Assembly: GCF_018991925.1 (NCBI RefSeq)
Contig: NW_024732415.1
Coordinates: 3,326,981-3,390,980, forward strand
Direction of reading: 5' to 3'
From: Homarus americanus
Taxonomy: Eukaryota > Arthropoda > Malacostraca > Decapoda > Nephropidae
Length of the DNA stretch: 64,000 nt
The notes beneath the pieces are model-generated. The model saw nothing but the letters and a program-made list of their open reading frames with translations. It did no database searches and was not told the origin of the DNA. The position numbers and the translations under genes are program-made. This document shows, piece after piece, positions 25,368 to 35,299 of the stretch (the first letter of the stretch is position 1; the number at the start of each line of letters is the position of its first letter).

Positions 25368-27945
25368 GCAATGGTACTGGAGGTAGTGGTGATGTGTGAT
25401 AGTAGTAGTGATGATGATTATGCAATGGTACTGAAGGTAGTGGTGATAAGTGATAGTAGTAGTGGTGGTAGAGATGTGTGATAGTAGTAGTGGTGGTAGT
25501 GATGTGTGATAGTAGTAGTGATGATGATAATGCAATGGTACTGGAGGTAGTGGTGATGTGTGATAGTAGTGCTGGTGGTAATGGGTGATAGTAGTAGTGA
25601 TGATGATAATGCAATGGTATTGGAGGTAGGGGTGATGTGTGATAGTAGTAGTGATGATGATAATGCAATGGTACTGGAGGTAGTGGTAATGTGTGATAGT
25701 AGTACTGGTGGTAATGGGTGATAGTAGTAGTGATGATGATATTGCAATGGTCCTGGAGGTAGTGGTGATGTGTGATAGTAGTACTGGTGGTAATGGGTGA
25801 TAGTAGTAGTGATGATGATTATGCAATGGTACTGAAGGTAGTGGTGATAAGTGATAGTAGTAGTGGTGGTAGAGATGTGTGATAGTAGTAGTGGTGGTAG
25901 TGATGTGTGATAGTAGTAGTGAGGATGATAATGCAATGGTAGTGGAGGTAGTGGTCATGTGTGATAGAAGTAGTGATGATGATAATGCAATGGTACTGGA
26001 GGTAGTGGTGATGTGTGATAGTAGTAGTGATGATGATAATGCAATGGTACTGAAGGTAATGGTGATGTGTGATAGTAGTACTGGTGGTAGTGATGTGTGA
26101 TAGTAGTAGTGGTGGTAGAGATGTGTGATAGTAGTAGTGGTGGTAGTGATGTGTGATAGTAGTAGTGATGATGATAATGCAATGGTACTGGAGGTAGTGG
26201 CGATGTGTGATAGTAGTAGTGATGATGATAATGCAATGGTACTGGAGGTAGTGGTGATGTGTGATAGTAGTAGTGATGATGATAATGCAATGGTAGTGGA
26301 GGTAGTGGTGATGTGTGATAGTAGTAGTGATGATGATAATGCAATGGTACTGGAGTTAGTGGTGATGTGATAGTAGTAGTGATGATGATAATACAATGGT
26401 ACTGGGGGTAGTGGTGATGTGTGATAGTAGTACTGGTGGTAGTGATGTGTGATAGTAGTAGTGATGATGATAATGCAATGGTACTGGAGGTTAGTGGTGA
26501 TGTGTGATAGTAGTAGTGATGATGATAATGCAATGGTATTGGAGGTAGGGGTGATGTGTGATAGTAGTAGTGATGATGATAATGCAATGGTACTGGAGGT
26601 AGTGGTAATGTGTGATAGTAGTACTGGTGGTAATGGGTGATAGTAGTAGTGATGATGATATTGCAATGGTCCTGGAATTAGTGGTGATGTGTGATAGTAG
26701 CAGTGATGATGATTATGCAATGGTACTGGAGGTAGTGGTGATAAGTGATAGTAGTAGTGGTGGTAGAGATGTGTGATAGTAGTAGTGGTGGTAGTGATGT
26801 GTGTTAGTAGTAGTGATGATGATAATGCAATGGTACTGGAGGTAGTGGTGATGTGTGATAGTAGTAGTGATGATGATAATGCAATGGTACTGGAGGTAGT
26901 GGTGATGTGTGATAGTAGTAGTGATGATGATAATGCAATGGTACTGGAGGTAGTGGTGATGTGTGATAGTAGTAGTGATGATGATAATGCAATGGGAGTG
27001 GAGGTAGTGGTGATGTGTGATAGTAGTAGTGATGATGATAATGCAATGGTACTGGATGTAGTGGTGATGTGTGATAGTAGTAGTGATGATGATAATACAA
27101 TGGTACTGGGTGGTAGTGGTGTATGTGTGATAGTAGTACTGGTGGTAGTGTGATGTGTGCAGTGACAGATATAGTAGTGATGATGATAATGCAATGGTAC
27201 TGGAGATAGTGGTGATGTGTGATAGTAGTAGTGATGATGATAATGCAATGGTAGTGGAGGTAGTGGTGATGGTGATATAGTAGTGATGATGATAATGCAA
27301 TGGTACTGGAGGTAGTGGTGATGTGTGATAGTAGTAGTGATGATGATAATACAATGGTACTGGGGGTAGTGGTGATGTGTGATAGTAGTACTGGTGGTAG
27401 TGATGTGTGATAGTAGTAGTGATGATGATAATGCAATGGTACTGGAGGTAGTGGTGATGTGTGATAGTAGTAGTGATGATGATAATGCAATGGTAGTGGA
27501 GGTAGTGGTGATGTGTGATAGTATTAGTGATGATGATAATGCAATGGAACTGGAGGTAGTGGTGATGTGTGATAGTAGTAGTGATGATGATAATGCAATG
27601 GTACTGGAGGTAGTGGTGATGTGTGATAGTAGTAGTGATGATGATAATGCAATGGTACTGGAGGTAGTAGTGATATGTGACAGTAGTAGTGGTGGTAGTG
27701 ATGTGTGATAGTAGTACTGGTGGTAGAGATTTGTGATAGTAGTAGTGATGATGATAATGCAATGGTACTTGAGGTAGTAGTGATGTGTGATAGTAGTGGT
27801 GGTGGTAGTGATGTGTGATAGTAGTAGTGGTGATAGTGATATGTGACTGTGGTGATGGTAATAATTGTGGTGTAGTTGGTGATATGTAATAGTAGTTACA
27901 TGTGTGGTAGTGATGATGGTAGTAATGTGTGTGGTAGTGATGACG
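25368..27945 (+). repeat. 54/28-bp minisatellite domain, unit 6 and right edge
   Basis: About 2.6 kb, dominated by 54-bp units with few 28-bp units. It contains irregular joins (about 27110-27190 and 27270-27290) where units are cut short. The conserved spacer is present (about 27830-27935), but the 25-bp repeat is cut off after GTGATGACGGG and replaced by (GA)n at about 27947-27962. Its - strand 667-codon frame is repeat only. Confidence 0.88.
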
Positions 27946-28040
27946 GGAGAGAGAGAGAGAGAGCGCTGAAGGAATTTTTATCACGAAGATTGGAATTTCT
28001 AGATGATAATAGAATCGGGGTGAGCAGAGTGACGCGTTCC

Positions 28041-28622
28041 TTATTGTTTTAGGTCATGGTTTATTGTTAAAGGTCCTGGTTTATTGTTTTTGGTCATGGT
28101 TTATTGTTTTAGGTCATGGTTTATTGTTTTTGGTCCTGGTTTATTGTTTTTGGTCATGATTTATTGTTTTAAGTCATGGTTTATTGTTTTAGGTCATGGT
28201 TTATTGTTTGGTGTCATGGTTTATTGTTTTAGGTCATGGTTTATTGTTTTAGGTCATGGTTTATTGTTTTAGGTCCTGGTTTATTGTTTTAGGTCATGGT
28301 TTATTGTTTTAGGTCATGGTTTATTGTTTTAGGTCCTGGTTTATTGTTTTAGGTCATGGTTTATTGTTTTAGGTCATGGTTTATTGTTTGGTGTCATGGT
28401 TTATTGTTTTAGGTCATGGTTTGTTGTTTTAGGTCCTGGTTTATTGTTTTAGGTCATGGTTTATTGTTTTAGGTCATGGTTTATTGTTTGGTGTCATGGT
28501 TTATTGTTTTAGGTCATGGTTTATTGTTTTAGGTCATGGTTTATTGTTTTAGGTCCTGGTTTATTGTTTTAGGTCATGGTTTATTGTTTGGGGTCATGGT
28601 TTATTGTTTTGGGTCATGGTTT
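28041..28622 (+). repeat. 20-bp minisatellite, about 29 copies
   Basis: The unit is TTATTGTTTTAGGTCATGGT. Length is strictly 20 bp in every copy; variants are mostly CCTGG for CATGG or GGTGTC for TAGGTC. The variants tend to return every third unit (a 60-bp higher-order period), most clearly between 28200 and 28380. Confidence 0.95.
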
Positions 28623-28664
28623 AAGTTTTTATGGCACTTTCAGTTTATGTGTCTTATTGTTTTA

Positions 28665-29464
28665 GGAAATAGAAAAAAAATAACATATGAGACATTTGGG
28701 AAAACGTGAAAATTGGGAGGAAAAAGAAAATAGAAAATAGAACAAAGTAGGACATGGGAAGGATAAAAAAGGGGAGACAGAATAAAGAAATGGATAAGAG
28801 AAAGAAACAGAGGAGAGACAGACTAACAGACACACAAGTAAATGATAAAAATAATAAAAAAAGACACATTAAAAAAAAAAGAGAAAATAGGAAAGAATAG
28901 GAAAGAATACATATAGAAAAGAGATAAGAAATTGGGATGGAGAGTAAAATAGAAGTATCTCTTTGTGTCTGGTAATTGGAACAAATAGTTACACGGAGAT
29001 ATTGGACAGGTGCAAGTGAGAAGAATTTGGGAAGATATGTCACGAAAGAAGAAGAGGAGGTGGTGAGAGGGTGAAGAGGAGGAGGAGGTGGGGTTAATGA
29101 GGAGGAAGAGATAAAGAGAGGGAGGTAAGAGGAGGTGGAAGAGGGAGAGGAATGGGATGAGATGGATGAGGAGAAGAGAGGAGGGGAAGGACTGGGTGGA
29201 AGAAGGTAGTGGAAGAGGAAGTGATGGGAAAGGGAGGAGGAGGAAGAGGGAGAAGAGAAGAAGGAAGAGGAACAAGAAGAGGAGGAATAACAGACAGGGG
29301 AAGAAGAATGCAAAGAGAATAAGGAATGAGAGGAGAAGAAAGAAGAAAAGAATATAGAAAGAAAGAATAACAAAGGAAGAGGAGAGGAATAAAAGACAAG
29401 AATAAATAGAAGAAGAAGGAGAAGAAGAGGGAGCAAAATGGCAGTAGGAAAAGAAGAATGAGAC

Positions 29465-29495
<31 letters not shown>

Positions 29496-29500
29496 CTTCT
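28665..29500 (+). repeat. Polypurine tract with GAGGAA-type repeats and (GACA)n
   Basis: About 830 bp in which the + strand is overwhelmingly A and G. It is AT-richer at first (28665-28930), then GGAGGAAGAG-type from 29040 to 29450, ending in (AGAC)n at about 29467-29495. Open frames on - (280 and 227 codons) are Ser/Leu/Phe-rich low-complexity by-products. A candidate for triplex formation. Confidence 0.8.
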
Positions 29501-29870
29501 ATTCAATCGCTTATTTTATACCGTGACATAAACAATCGTGAATATAAGAAAGCCCTAATATTATAATTTATTTATTTCAACAATTACAAAAATACAGATT
29601 AGATAATTATAATGCAATTCCCTATAACACAATTATACTTCACAATCTCGTATAACTCATATTATATACCACAACGGTCTCCTATAACAGATTATATAGG
29701 ATACAACTTCCTATAGCACATATTATATCTCAAAACAAACGCCTATAACATTGCCTATAATCAGACATTGTATATTTTGGCGGTCAATGAAGTGTTAATT
29801 ATATGACCTCGTTAACCAACACGTGTTTGATGGGATAAAATTATAATTATAGCTTGTGTGGTGTTTTTTT
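29500..29870. repeat. AT-rich stretch with degenerate CCTATAACA repeats
   Basis: Irregularly spaced CCTATAAC(A) and TTATAT phrases recur between about 29610 and 29765, suggesting an old, eroded tandem repeat with a spacing near 25-40 bp. No gene seen. Confidence 0.5.
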
Positions 29871-29871
29871 T

Positions 29872-30235
29872 CGTGTGAGAGAGAGAAAGAGAGAGGATGG
29901 GGGAGAGAGAGAGAGGGAGGATGGGGAGAGAGAGAGAGAAAGGGAGGATGGGGAGAGAGAGAGAGAAAGGGAGGATGGGAGAGAGAGAGAGAAAGGGAGG
30001 ATGGAGGAGAGAGAGAAAGGGAGGATGGGGAGAGAGAGAGAGAAAGGGAGGATGGGGAGAGAGAGAGAGAAAGGGAGGATGGGGAGAGAGAGAGAAAGGG
30101 ACAGGAAAGTAGAGAGAGAGGGGGTGCAATAGAGAGAGACATGTTAGATAGAGGGAGAAAGAAAAAGAGATTACAAATATATAGAAACGAGAGAGAGAGG
30201 GGGAGAGAGAGCGGAACGGTGTGAGAGAGAGAGAC
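29872..30235 (+). repeat. GA-rich minisatellite, about 27-bp unit
   Basis: Units of AAAGGGAGGATGGGG joined by (GA)n runs, seven or so copies to about 30100, then plain GA-rich sequence. Purine-only on +. Confidence 0.85.
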
Positions 30236-30463
30236 TAACAAAAAATTAAGAGACAGAAGAAGACAAATAATGTAATGAAATAAATGAATACAAAAGTAAG
30301 TAAGAAAATTAGTTTTAAATATTAAATTATCCATCGTCAGTCAGCTCTATAACTGCACGACTTAAGAATATTATATTTCTGAACTAAAAAAATCCTATAA
30401 ATTATTATTTTTATTAACGCTAAGGTATTTACACTGTAAGGTGTATCGCTTATAGCCGTCTAA
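30236..30463. other. AT-rich spacer, nothing recognised
   Basis: Purine-rich to AT-rich unique sequence between the GA minisatellite and (CTAT)n. No coding or RNA signal seen. Confidence 0.4.
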
Positions 30464-30464
30464 C

Positions 30465-30501
<37 letters not shown>
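30464..30501 (+). repeat. (CTAT)n microsatellite
   Basis: About nine uninterrupted CTAT units. Confidence 0.95.
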
Positions 30502-30587
30502 AGAGGTCAAGTAACTTTACATCCAGACATTTTACACAAATTAGGTAATGTTATGAGAGATCTGAGCCGAAGTTCCTCTGACCTAAC

Positions 30588-30727
30588 CCGTCCCGTCCCC
30601 GTCTCCGTCCCCGTCCGTCCCCGTCCCCATCCCTGTCCCATCCCCATCCATCCGTCCGTCCCCATCCCCGTCCCCGTCCCCGTCCCATCCCCGTCCCGTC
30701 CCCGTCCCCGCCCCATCCCCGTCTCCA
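30588..30727 (+). repeat. (CCCCGT)n hexamer array, G-rich on -
   Basis: Units of CCCCGT and CCCATC mixed with CGTC over about 140 bp. The - strand carries many evenly spaced GGGG runs and could form G-quadruplexes. Pro/Val/Arg-rich open frames here are by-products. Confidence 0.85.
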
Positions 30728-30729
30728 CC

Positions 30730-31204
30730 AAGTAATCCTAAATCAGGTAGTTGATACAATAATTAGCAGTAAGTTGTAATTCCTGGGGCGGTGTTTGTGT
30801 TAACTGCGGGCCTTGTTATGTGTCCGGTGACCTGTAGTGACCTGGTAGTTAACGGGGAAACATATGATGATAATAATAATAAAAGGAGAGAGAGTAATTA
30901 CACCATTCACTTACCTACGACTAATATTTAACTCTAGCTGACTACACTACATCACAAAATAAATTTAAATCATCATATTTTCAAGTCAAAGATAATATTT
31001 ACATGAGAGCAAATTTTAAAAATATGTAAAAAACGAAAAATTTGGGTTAAATATACAGTGAACGAAGGAAAATTTCGAATACTTTTTACCTGATGAATAA
31101 AACCGTTGGTCATTTGAATTTGAATTTTGAATTTCATATTTCGCCAACCGCCGCCGTGACAAACAATGCCTGGATATCACAATGTGTACAATATCTTCGC
31201 ATAT
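30730..31204. other. AT-rich spacer, no gene seen
   Basis: Unique-looking sequence. A frame on - (31016-31252) overlaps a small tandem repeat and has no recognisable domain. Confidence 0.4.
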
Positions 31205-31258
31205 AACGTATGGCATACACTTAACGTATGACATACACTTAACGTATGGCATACACTT
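31205..31258 (+). repeat. Three 18-bp tandem copies
   Basis: AACGTATGGCATACACTT three times, with one G-to-A change in the middle copy. Confidence 0.9.
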
Positions 31259-31329
31259 ACACTACCATATCTAAGTCAAATTTAAAAAATATGTATATTT
31301 ATAATATACAGAGTATGCCATAAATTACT

Positions 31330-31520
31330 GGTTGCTGGTGATATACTGTAGCCCCTAGGCCTAATGCGCCCCAGTCCTAATAGACCCTAACGTAACCTAG
31401 CCTAACCTGACTGTAATAACTAGGGCTCATTTGGACTGGGGCCCACTAGGACTGTGGCTCATTCGTTATTGGGCCAGTTAGAACAGAGACCAATAGGATT
31501 GGACTTAATCCTCACAATAA
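31330..31520. repeat. Dispersed CCCATTAGGAC-like phrases
   Basis: CCTAGGCCTAATGCGCCCC, GGGCTCATTTGGACTGGGG, GCCCACTAGGACTG and GGCCAGTTAGAACAG recur here. They look like eroded relatives of the 16/32-bp array at 32520-32815 and of phrases at 43835-43910. Confidence 0.4.
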
Positions 31521-31628
31521 TGTTAGATTACGTTAACTTGTGACCAATTACCACCACAGACAATGGATTATCCAACATGTGTGTCATCAAAAGAATATTG
31601 TAACAGCTCAAAGCAATCTGTCAAATAC

Positions 31629-31731
<103 letters not shown>

Positions 31732-31899
31732 GGGAAAGTTTAAAGAAAAATACTGGTACAAAATATTGAATCATTCTTATTAAAGCAAATATCATAATGG
31801 GTTCATCTAGGTGAGTCGGGATTTGTGGTGATTAGGAGGAATTCTAATCAGGAGAACACGTTACGGTGTTTTGTCTTAATTGACGCTTAATATGTTCAG

Positions 31900-31902
<3 letters not shown>

Positions 31903-31950
<48 letters not shown>
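31903..31950 (+). repeat. (GA)n microsatellite
   Basis: About 48 bp of GA. Confidence 0.97.
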
Positions 31951-31952
<2 letters not shown>

Positions 31953-32425
31953 AGTAATCCTCATGGTTCACTGTGAAGTTACGACAGAAATTCTGTGACC
32001 AACATGGCGACCTAACATGCCTTGGACTGTACTACAAATAGCTGAATTTTCTTATTTTCTTGTGTGGAAAAAATTAACTTGCGTAGTTTTAAGAATTATG
32101 AGCAACTTAACTAAGATGGCAACCATAATAACAATGAGACTTTACCATAAATGAATACGTTCACTTACCTCAGTACAGTATCGTAAAAATATAAAAACAA
32201 AGATGGCCGCGAAATAACACTTAGACTTTACTTTAGTTTCCCAGAAACTGATGTGTTCTCATCTCACTTCACTTACGAAGAGATTGTATTTTACGTGCCT
32301 TTGAGAATTGTCTCTCCTTGAGATATAGATACAGAGAGATAGGGAGAGGGGGGGTCCAACCGGCGTCCCCTAGAGATGGTGGTTGATCGATGTTCCCACT
32401 ACGCCAACTTTTATGGGATAGTATT
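31951..32425. other. Spacer with repeated ATGGC motifs
   Basis: Mostly unique AT-rich DNA. AACATGGCGAC (about 32002), AAGATGGCAACC (about 32113) and AAGATGGCCGCG (about 32202) resemble the YY1/Pho core (GCCAT on the other strand). No gene seen. Confidence 0.35.
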
Positions 32426-32429
32426 GTAA

Positions 32430-32462
<33 letters not shown>

Positions 32463-32470
32463 GAGTAGTA
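32430..32470 (+). repeat. (TAG)n microsatellite
   Basis: Eleven or so TAG units, then GGAGTAGTAGGATGAGGAGG. Confidence 0.95.
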
Positions 32471-32519
32471 GGATGAGGAGGAGGAAGTCTAACCAACTGA
32501 AATTCAATACAATTAGGCA

Positions 32520-32815
32520 CCCAGTAGAACAGACCCATTAGACCAGAGACCCATTACGATATTGCCCCTTTACGACAAGGACCCATTACGACAAGGACCC
32601 ATTACGACAAGGACCCATTAGAACAGGGACCCATTACGACAAGGACCCATTAGAACAGGGACCCATTACGACAAGGACCCATTAGAACAGGGACCCATTA
32701 CGACAAGGACCATTAGACCAGGGACCCATTACGACAAGGACCCATTAGAACAGGGACCCATTACGACAGGGACTCGTTAGAACAGGGACCCATTACGACA
32801 GGGACTCGTTAGACC
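32520..32815 (+). repeat. 16/32-bp minisatellite
   Basis: Alternation of ACCCATTACGACAAGG and ACCCATTAGAACAGGG, each 16 bp. In the middle they alternate strictly, making a 32-bp higher-order unit; at the ends single types repeat. About 18 monomers, including a few with small deletions or a CTCGTTAG variant. Confidence 0.9.
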
Positions 32816-32819
32816 AGTC

Positions 32820-33023
32820 AAGTGTCAGTGCAGGGCAAACGAACTCTTACATACAGAGTAAAAATCATAAGCACTGGCTCTTAAAATCCTCAAAGGATCA
32901 CACGGTTATTTTATTTCGTTACTGAAGACTAAAACAACAAGGTGAATTGACGTTAAAAAAAATATATTTATATATATATGAGAAATTTTAAGGACTTGAG
33001 TTATGAGTGAGGAGACCAGGTAG
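32820..33023. other. Spacer upstream of the exon-like segment
   Basis: Unique AT-rich DNA with a short ATATATTTATATATATATG tract. If the exon-like segment at 33037 is real, this would hold its promoter, but no clear TATA box or initiator is evident. Confidence 0.3.
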
Positions 33024-33031
33024 TGACGTCA
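33024..33031 (+). promoter_or_regulatory. CRE-like site TGACGTCA
   Basis: Perfect palindromic cAMP-response-element sequence six bases upstream of an ATG with a good start context. It binds CREB/ATF-type factors in animals. Presence is certain; function is inferred. Confidence 0.4.
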
Positions 33032-33036
33032 CAAAT

Positions 33037-33067
33037 ATGGCGGCCGAAATAGTGCAGAGACTGTATC
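33037..33067 (+). CDS. Candidate first coding exon (partial)
   Basis: ATG at 33037 opens a short frame, MAAEIVQRLY plus one base, and runs directly into GTAAGT at 33068, a perfect 5' splice donor. MAA at the start, CG-rich codons and an adjacent CRE-like site are usual for the 5' end of housekeeping genes in animals. No downstream exon could be linked with confidence inside the window, so the product is unknown. ATGGCGGCC is also a YY1-type binding motif, which could explain the sequence without coding. The exon is 31 nt, so chance is a serious alternative. Confidence 0.3.
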
Positions 33068-33073
33068 GTAAGT

Positions 33074-33924
33074 GGATGTGTTGTTGTTTTTTGTTTTTTG
33101 TTTTTAATCACAATGAGTAAGAATTATTATGAATGGATGTTGCATGAAGATAAATAAAAACGTCAGGATGATGCAGCAGATTCTTAGAGGATCGAGAATT
33201 ATGGGAGAATCTAAATGTAGTTTCAGTTTCGTTCTTAACTGTTAACTGTGTGGTAACTTACGTCAGCCAGTTAGAGGTTTTATCACATTTCCATTTTGCG
33301 GTGAATTTTCCTCGTCAAAATCTTTGAGAATCGTAAAGCCCGAGAGAGTTGCAGTACTTCTGAAGTCTTGGCGATAAGTCGAGATTATCTTAATCAAATC
33401 TGTTACTTGTGAAGCATTTTGAGTCGCTTTTGGTGTTTACAGCTCTAGACAAACATTACTGAAAAATGATGCTGAAGCTCGAGAGTATAAAGTACTTTGT
33501 TTACATTGTTTGCCCCTCGAGGCTCTGCACACAGGATGAAGCGTTCGACCACTCATAACTCGGGTTTATTTATTGCTCATCCGCTAGTGGTTACTTCCAT
33601 CCCGACTGCTGTTAAGCCTGGGAGTTAAGGGCGGCTAGGCTGCAGATCGTCATCGGATCCGCCTTGTGTTAGGACAACATAAATATGGATAATTTTTACC
33701 GTCACGTTTTTGTAAATGTTTGGTTGGCTGACAAAAATTTCATTTTTTGGTTTAATCGTTAATCCATATGATTTATGTTTGTGTTTAATTAATTAACTCA
33801 GTTATTAACAGGATGTGAAGCGTTGTTTTATGTATGATTGGTGATTAAGAGACGTATAGATCACTGTGTGGGGGCAGGTGTGATAATTAAAGGGTTAAAT
33901 GTAGTGATGATGTGTTGTAGCATT

Positions 33925-33925
<1 letters not shown>
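33074..33925. other. AT-rich spacer or intron-like DNA
   Basis: No recognised gene. It contains a GC-richer unique stretch (33520-33665) around GCCTGGGAGTTAAGGGCGGC with no open frame of note. Confidence 0.35.

Positions 33926-33926
<1 letters not shown>

Positions 33927-33961
<35 letters not shown>
33927..33961 (+). repeat. (ATC)n microsatellite
   Basis: About eleven ATC units. Confidence 0.95.
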
Positions 33962-34147
33962 ATTATCCCTTTATAATTTCTTAATAGCTCACTAAACATA
34001 ATATATTCAGAAGTATAATTATATGAATATACTGTATATAATACAAGATTATATAACCTGTTCTAGTAAAGATTTCTGTTTCGATTTTAAGTTTGATTTA
34101 AATTAATCAAAAGATGAAAATGGCTGACCTCACTAGTTAACACAAGA

Positions 34148-34370
34148 AAAGGAATCGAACTGGGGCCCTACATGTTGAACTACGAGTATCATTAACATCG
34201 GTCAAGGGGAGAGCAAAGGTTCGAAGCCCGGGTCATGCATGTTGAAGCACGAGTTTGGTTAACACCGGTCAAGAGGGAGAGAGAGAGAGAGATAAGGGAG
34301 GGTATCGAACCAAGGGACCTGTATGCAGAGGGGCGAGTTAATTCCCCACTAATCCACGGTAGCACCAGAT
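34148..34370 (-). repeat. Trimeric tRNA-like / SINE-head array
   Basis: On - there are three related segments spaced about 65-80 bp apart. The one at 34297-34366 shows both internal Pol III promoter boxes: box A-like TGGATTAGTGGGG (34344-34356) and box B-like GGTTCGATACC (34301-34311). The other two (about 34216-34280 and 34150-34215) keep TTCGAACC or GTTCGATTCC and share CATGTTGAA and TTAACA(T/C)CGGTCAAG with each other. A tRNA-derived SINE oligomer is the best reading; no segment folds into an obviously functional tRNA. Confidence 0.5.
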
Positions 34371-34414
34371 GGTCGACACTCTCAGCTCTTGTTGGTTTAG
34401 GCTACTACATCAAT

Positions 34415-34925
34415 TTCCCTCTTCTCTCACCTCTCCCTCTCCTCTCATCTCTCCCTCTCCTCCCCCTCTCCTCTCATCTTCCTTCCCTATTCTCTCTACT
34501 TCCCCCCTCTCTTTTCTCCTTCCTTCTTCCCTTCTTTCAAATCTCTTTTCCTACCCTTTCTCCCTTCCCCTCACTAACCATTCTCCCCTCTCCCTTCTTC
34601 TCAACTATCCCCCTCGCCCTCCCCAGCTTCCTCCCTATCCCTTCCAAGCTCCCCTTCCTCCCTATCTTCTTTCACCATCCCTCCTTCTTCACAATTTTTC
34701 CTCCCCCACTACTTTTACCCCCTTACTCCTCCTCATTTCCTTCCTCCTCCTCTTCTCCTCCTCCTCTTCCATCTCTCCCTCCCTCTCTCTCTCTCCTTCC
34801 TCACCTCCCTCGTCTCCTCTCCTTCCTCACCCACACCTTTCCATCTCCTTCCTCCTCCCCTCCTCCTTCCTCCTCTCCTCCCCTCACCCCTCCTCCCACT
34901 TTCCACCTCACCCACCTCCCAACCT
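34415..34925 (+). repeat. Polypyrimidine tract
   Basis: About 510 bp of almost only C and T on + (CTCCCTCTCC, TCCTCCTCC types). Pro/Ser/Leu-rich frames are by-products. Confidence 0.85.
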
Positions 34926-34966
34926 AACTTAACCTAACCTATTCTTTCTTTTGATGATAAGCGACA

Positions 34967-35206
34967 CCTTATAGTACCTCCTTCTTTCCTCACACAGTAG
35001 AATGCTCTGCCTTCTTGTGTGTTTCCATACTTATACAATCTGTCTCACTTTAAAAAGCTGGTTTTCCGGCCTCTTCGTGGTGTAGTATAACATTTTTCTT
35101 CAGTTTTTTAATTTCGTTCTGTTCTCATTTTTTCGCCCCCCGGGCCTCGTTGTGGGTCGTTCGACCTGTGCCCAGATGGGCTAAATCCCGTAAAAAAAAA
35201 AAAAAC
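34967..35206 (+). mobile_element. Dispersed solo copy of the macrosatellite's non-LTR tail
   Basis: From TTATAGTACCTCCTTC to the poly(A) at about 35192-35205 this matches the 3' end of the element found in the six tandem units, including TTTCGCCCCCCGGGCC and GTGGGCTAAATCCCGTAAAA-like end sequence. It is 5'-truncated just before the last 60 or so codons, and the CACAGCCAAACTGTGGAA segment has an internal deletion. Its presence outside the array, with its own longer A tail, shows that the element was independently mobile. No target-site duplication is evident. Confidence 0.85.
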
Positions 35207-35299
35207 TAAATGTAAACACACAGGAGACACTGTTGTTACCACGGTTAGTGAAGAGGCATTACAACACTGGTCAACAGATTAGTAGGAAAGGTCAAGAAT

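Larger units (their letters stand above)
843..27945 (+). repeat. Macrosatellite: six tandem composite units
   Basis: Six direct copies of a composite unit occupy about 27 kb. The same order recurs in each: leader beginning TTAGACAATAAA, GC hairpin, reverse-transcriptase fragment (+), A-rich tail, retropepsin-like fragment (-), 54/28-bp minisatellite, conserved spacer with TCTGACAGTGGTGATGG, 25-bp minisatellite. Cores start near 1152, 4190, 9394, 13430, 18640 and 23310 and run about 2.05 kb each; only the minisatellite part varies in length. Both array edges lie at the 25-bp repeat: at the left the array opens with it, and at the right (about 27945) the sequence leaves the unit just as that repeat should begin. 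Units 4, 5 and 6 are most alike; long stretches of units 4 and 5 look identical at an offset of 4670 bp. Confidence 0.9.

Noticed and set aside
25368..27945. CRISPR-like regular repeats
   Set aside because: Units are contiguous with no unique spacers, are diverged in place and lie in a eukaryotic genome. They are minisatellites.
28654..29506. 280- and 227-codon frames on the minus strand
   Set aside because: Ser/Leu/Phe low-complexity read from a polypurine tract; overlapping frames are open too.
31205..31258. Operator-like triple site
   Set aside because: Three 18-bp tandem copies in AT-rich DNA with no adjacent gene; a simple tandem repeat is sufficient.
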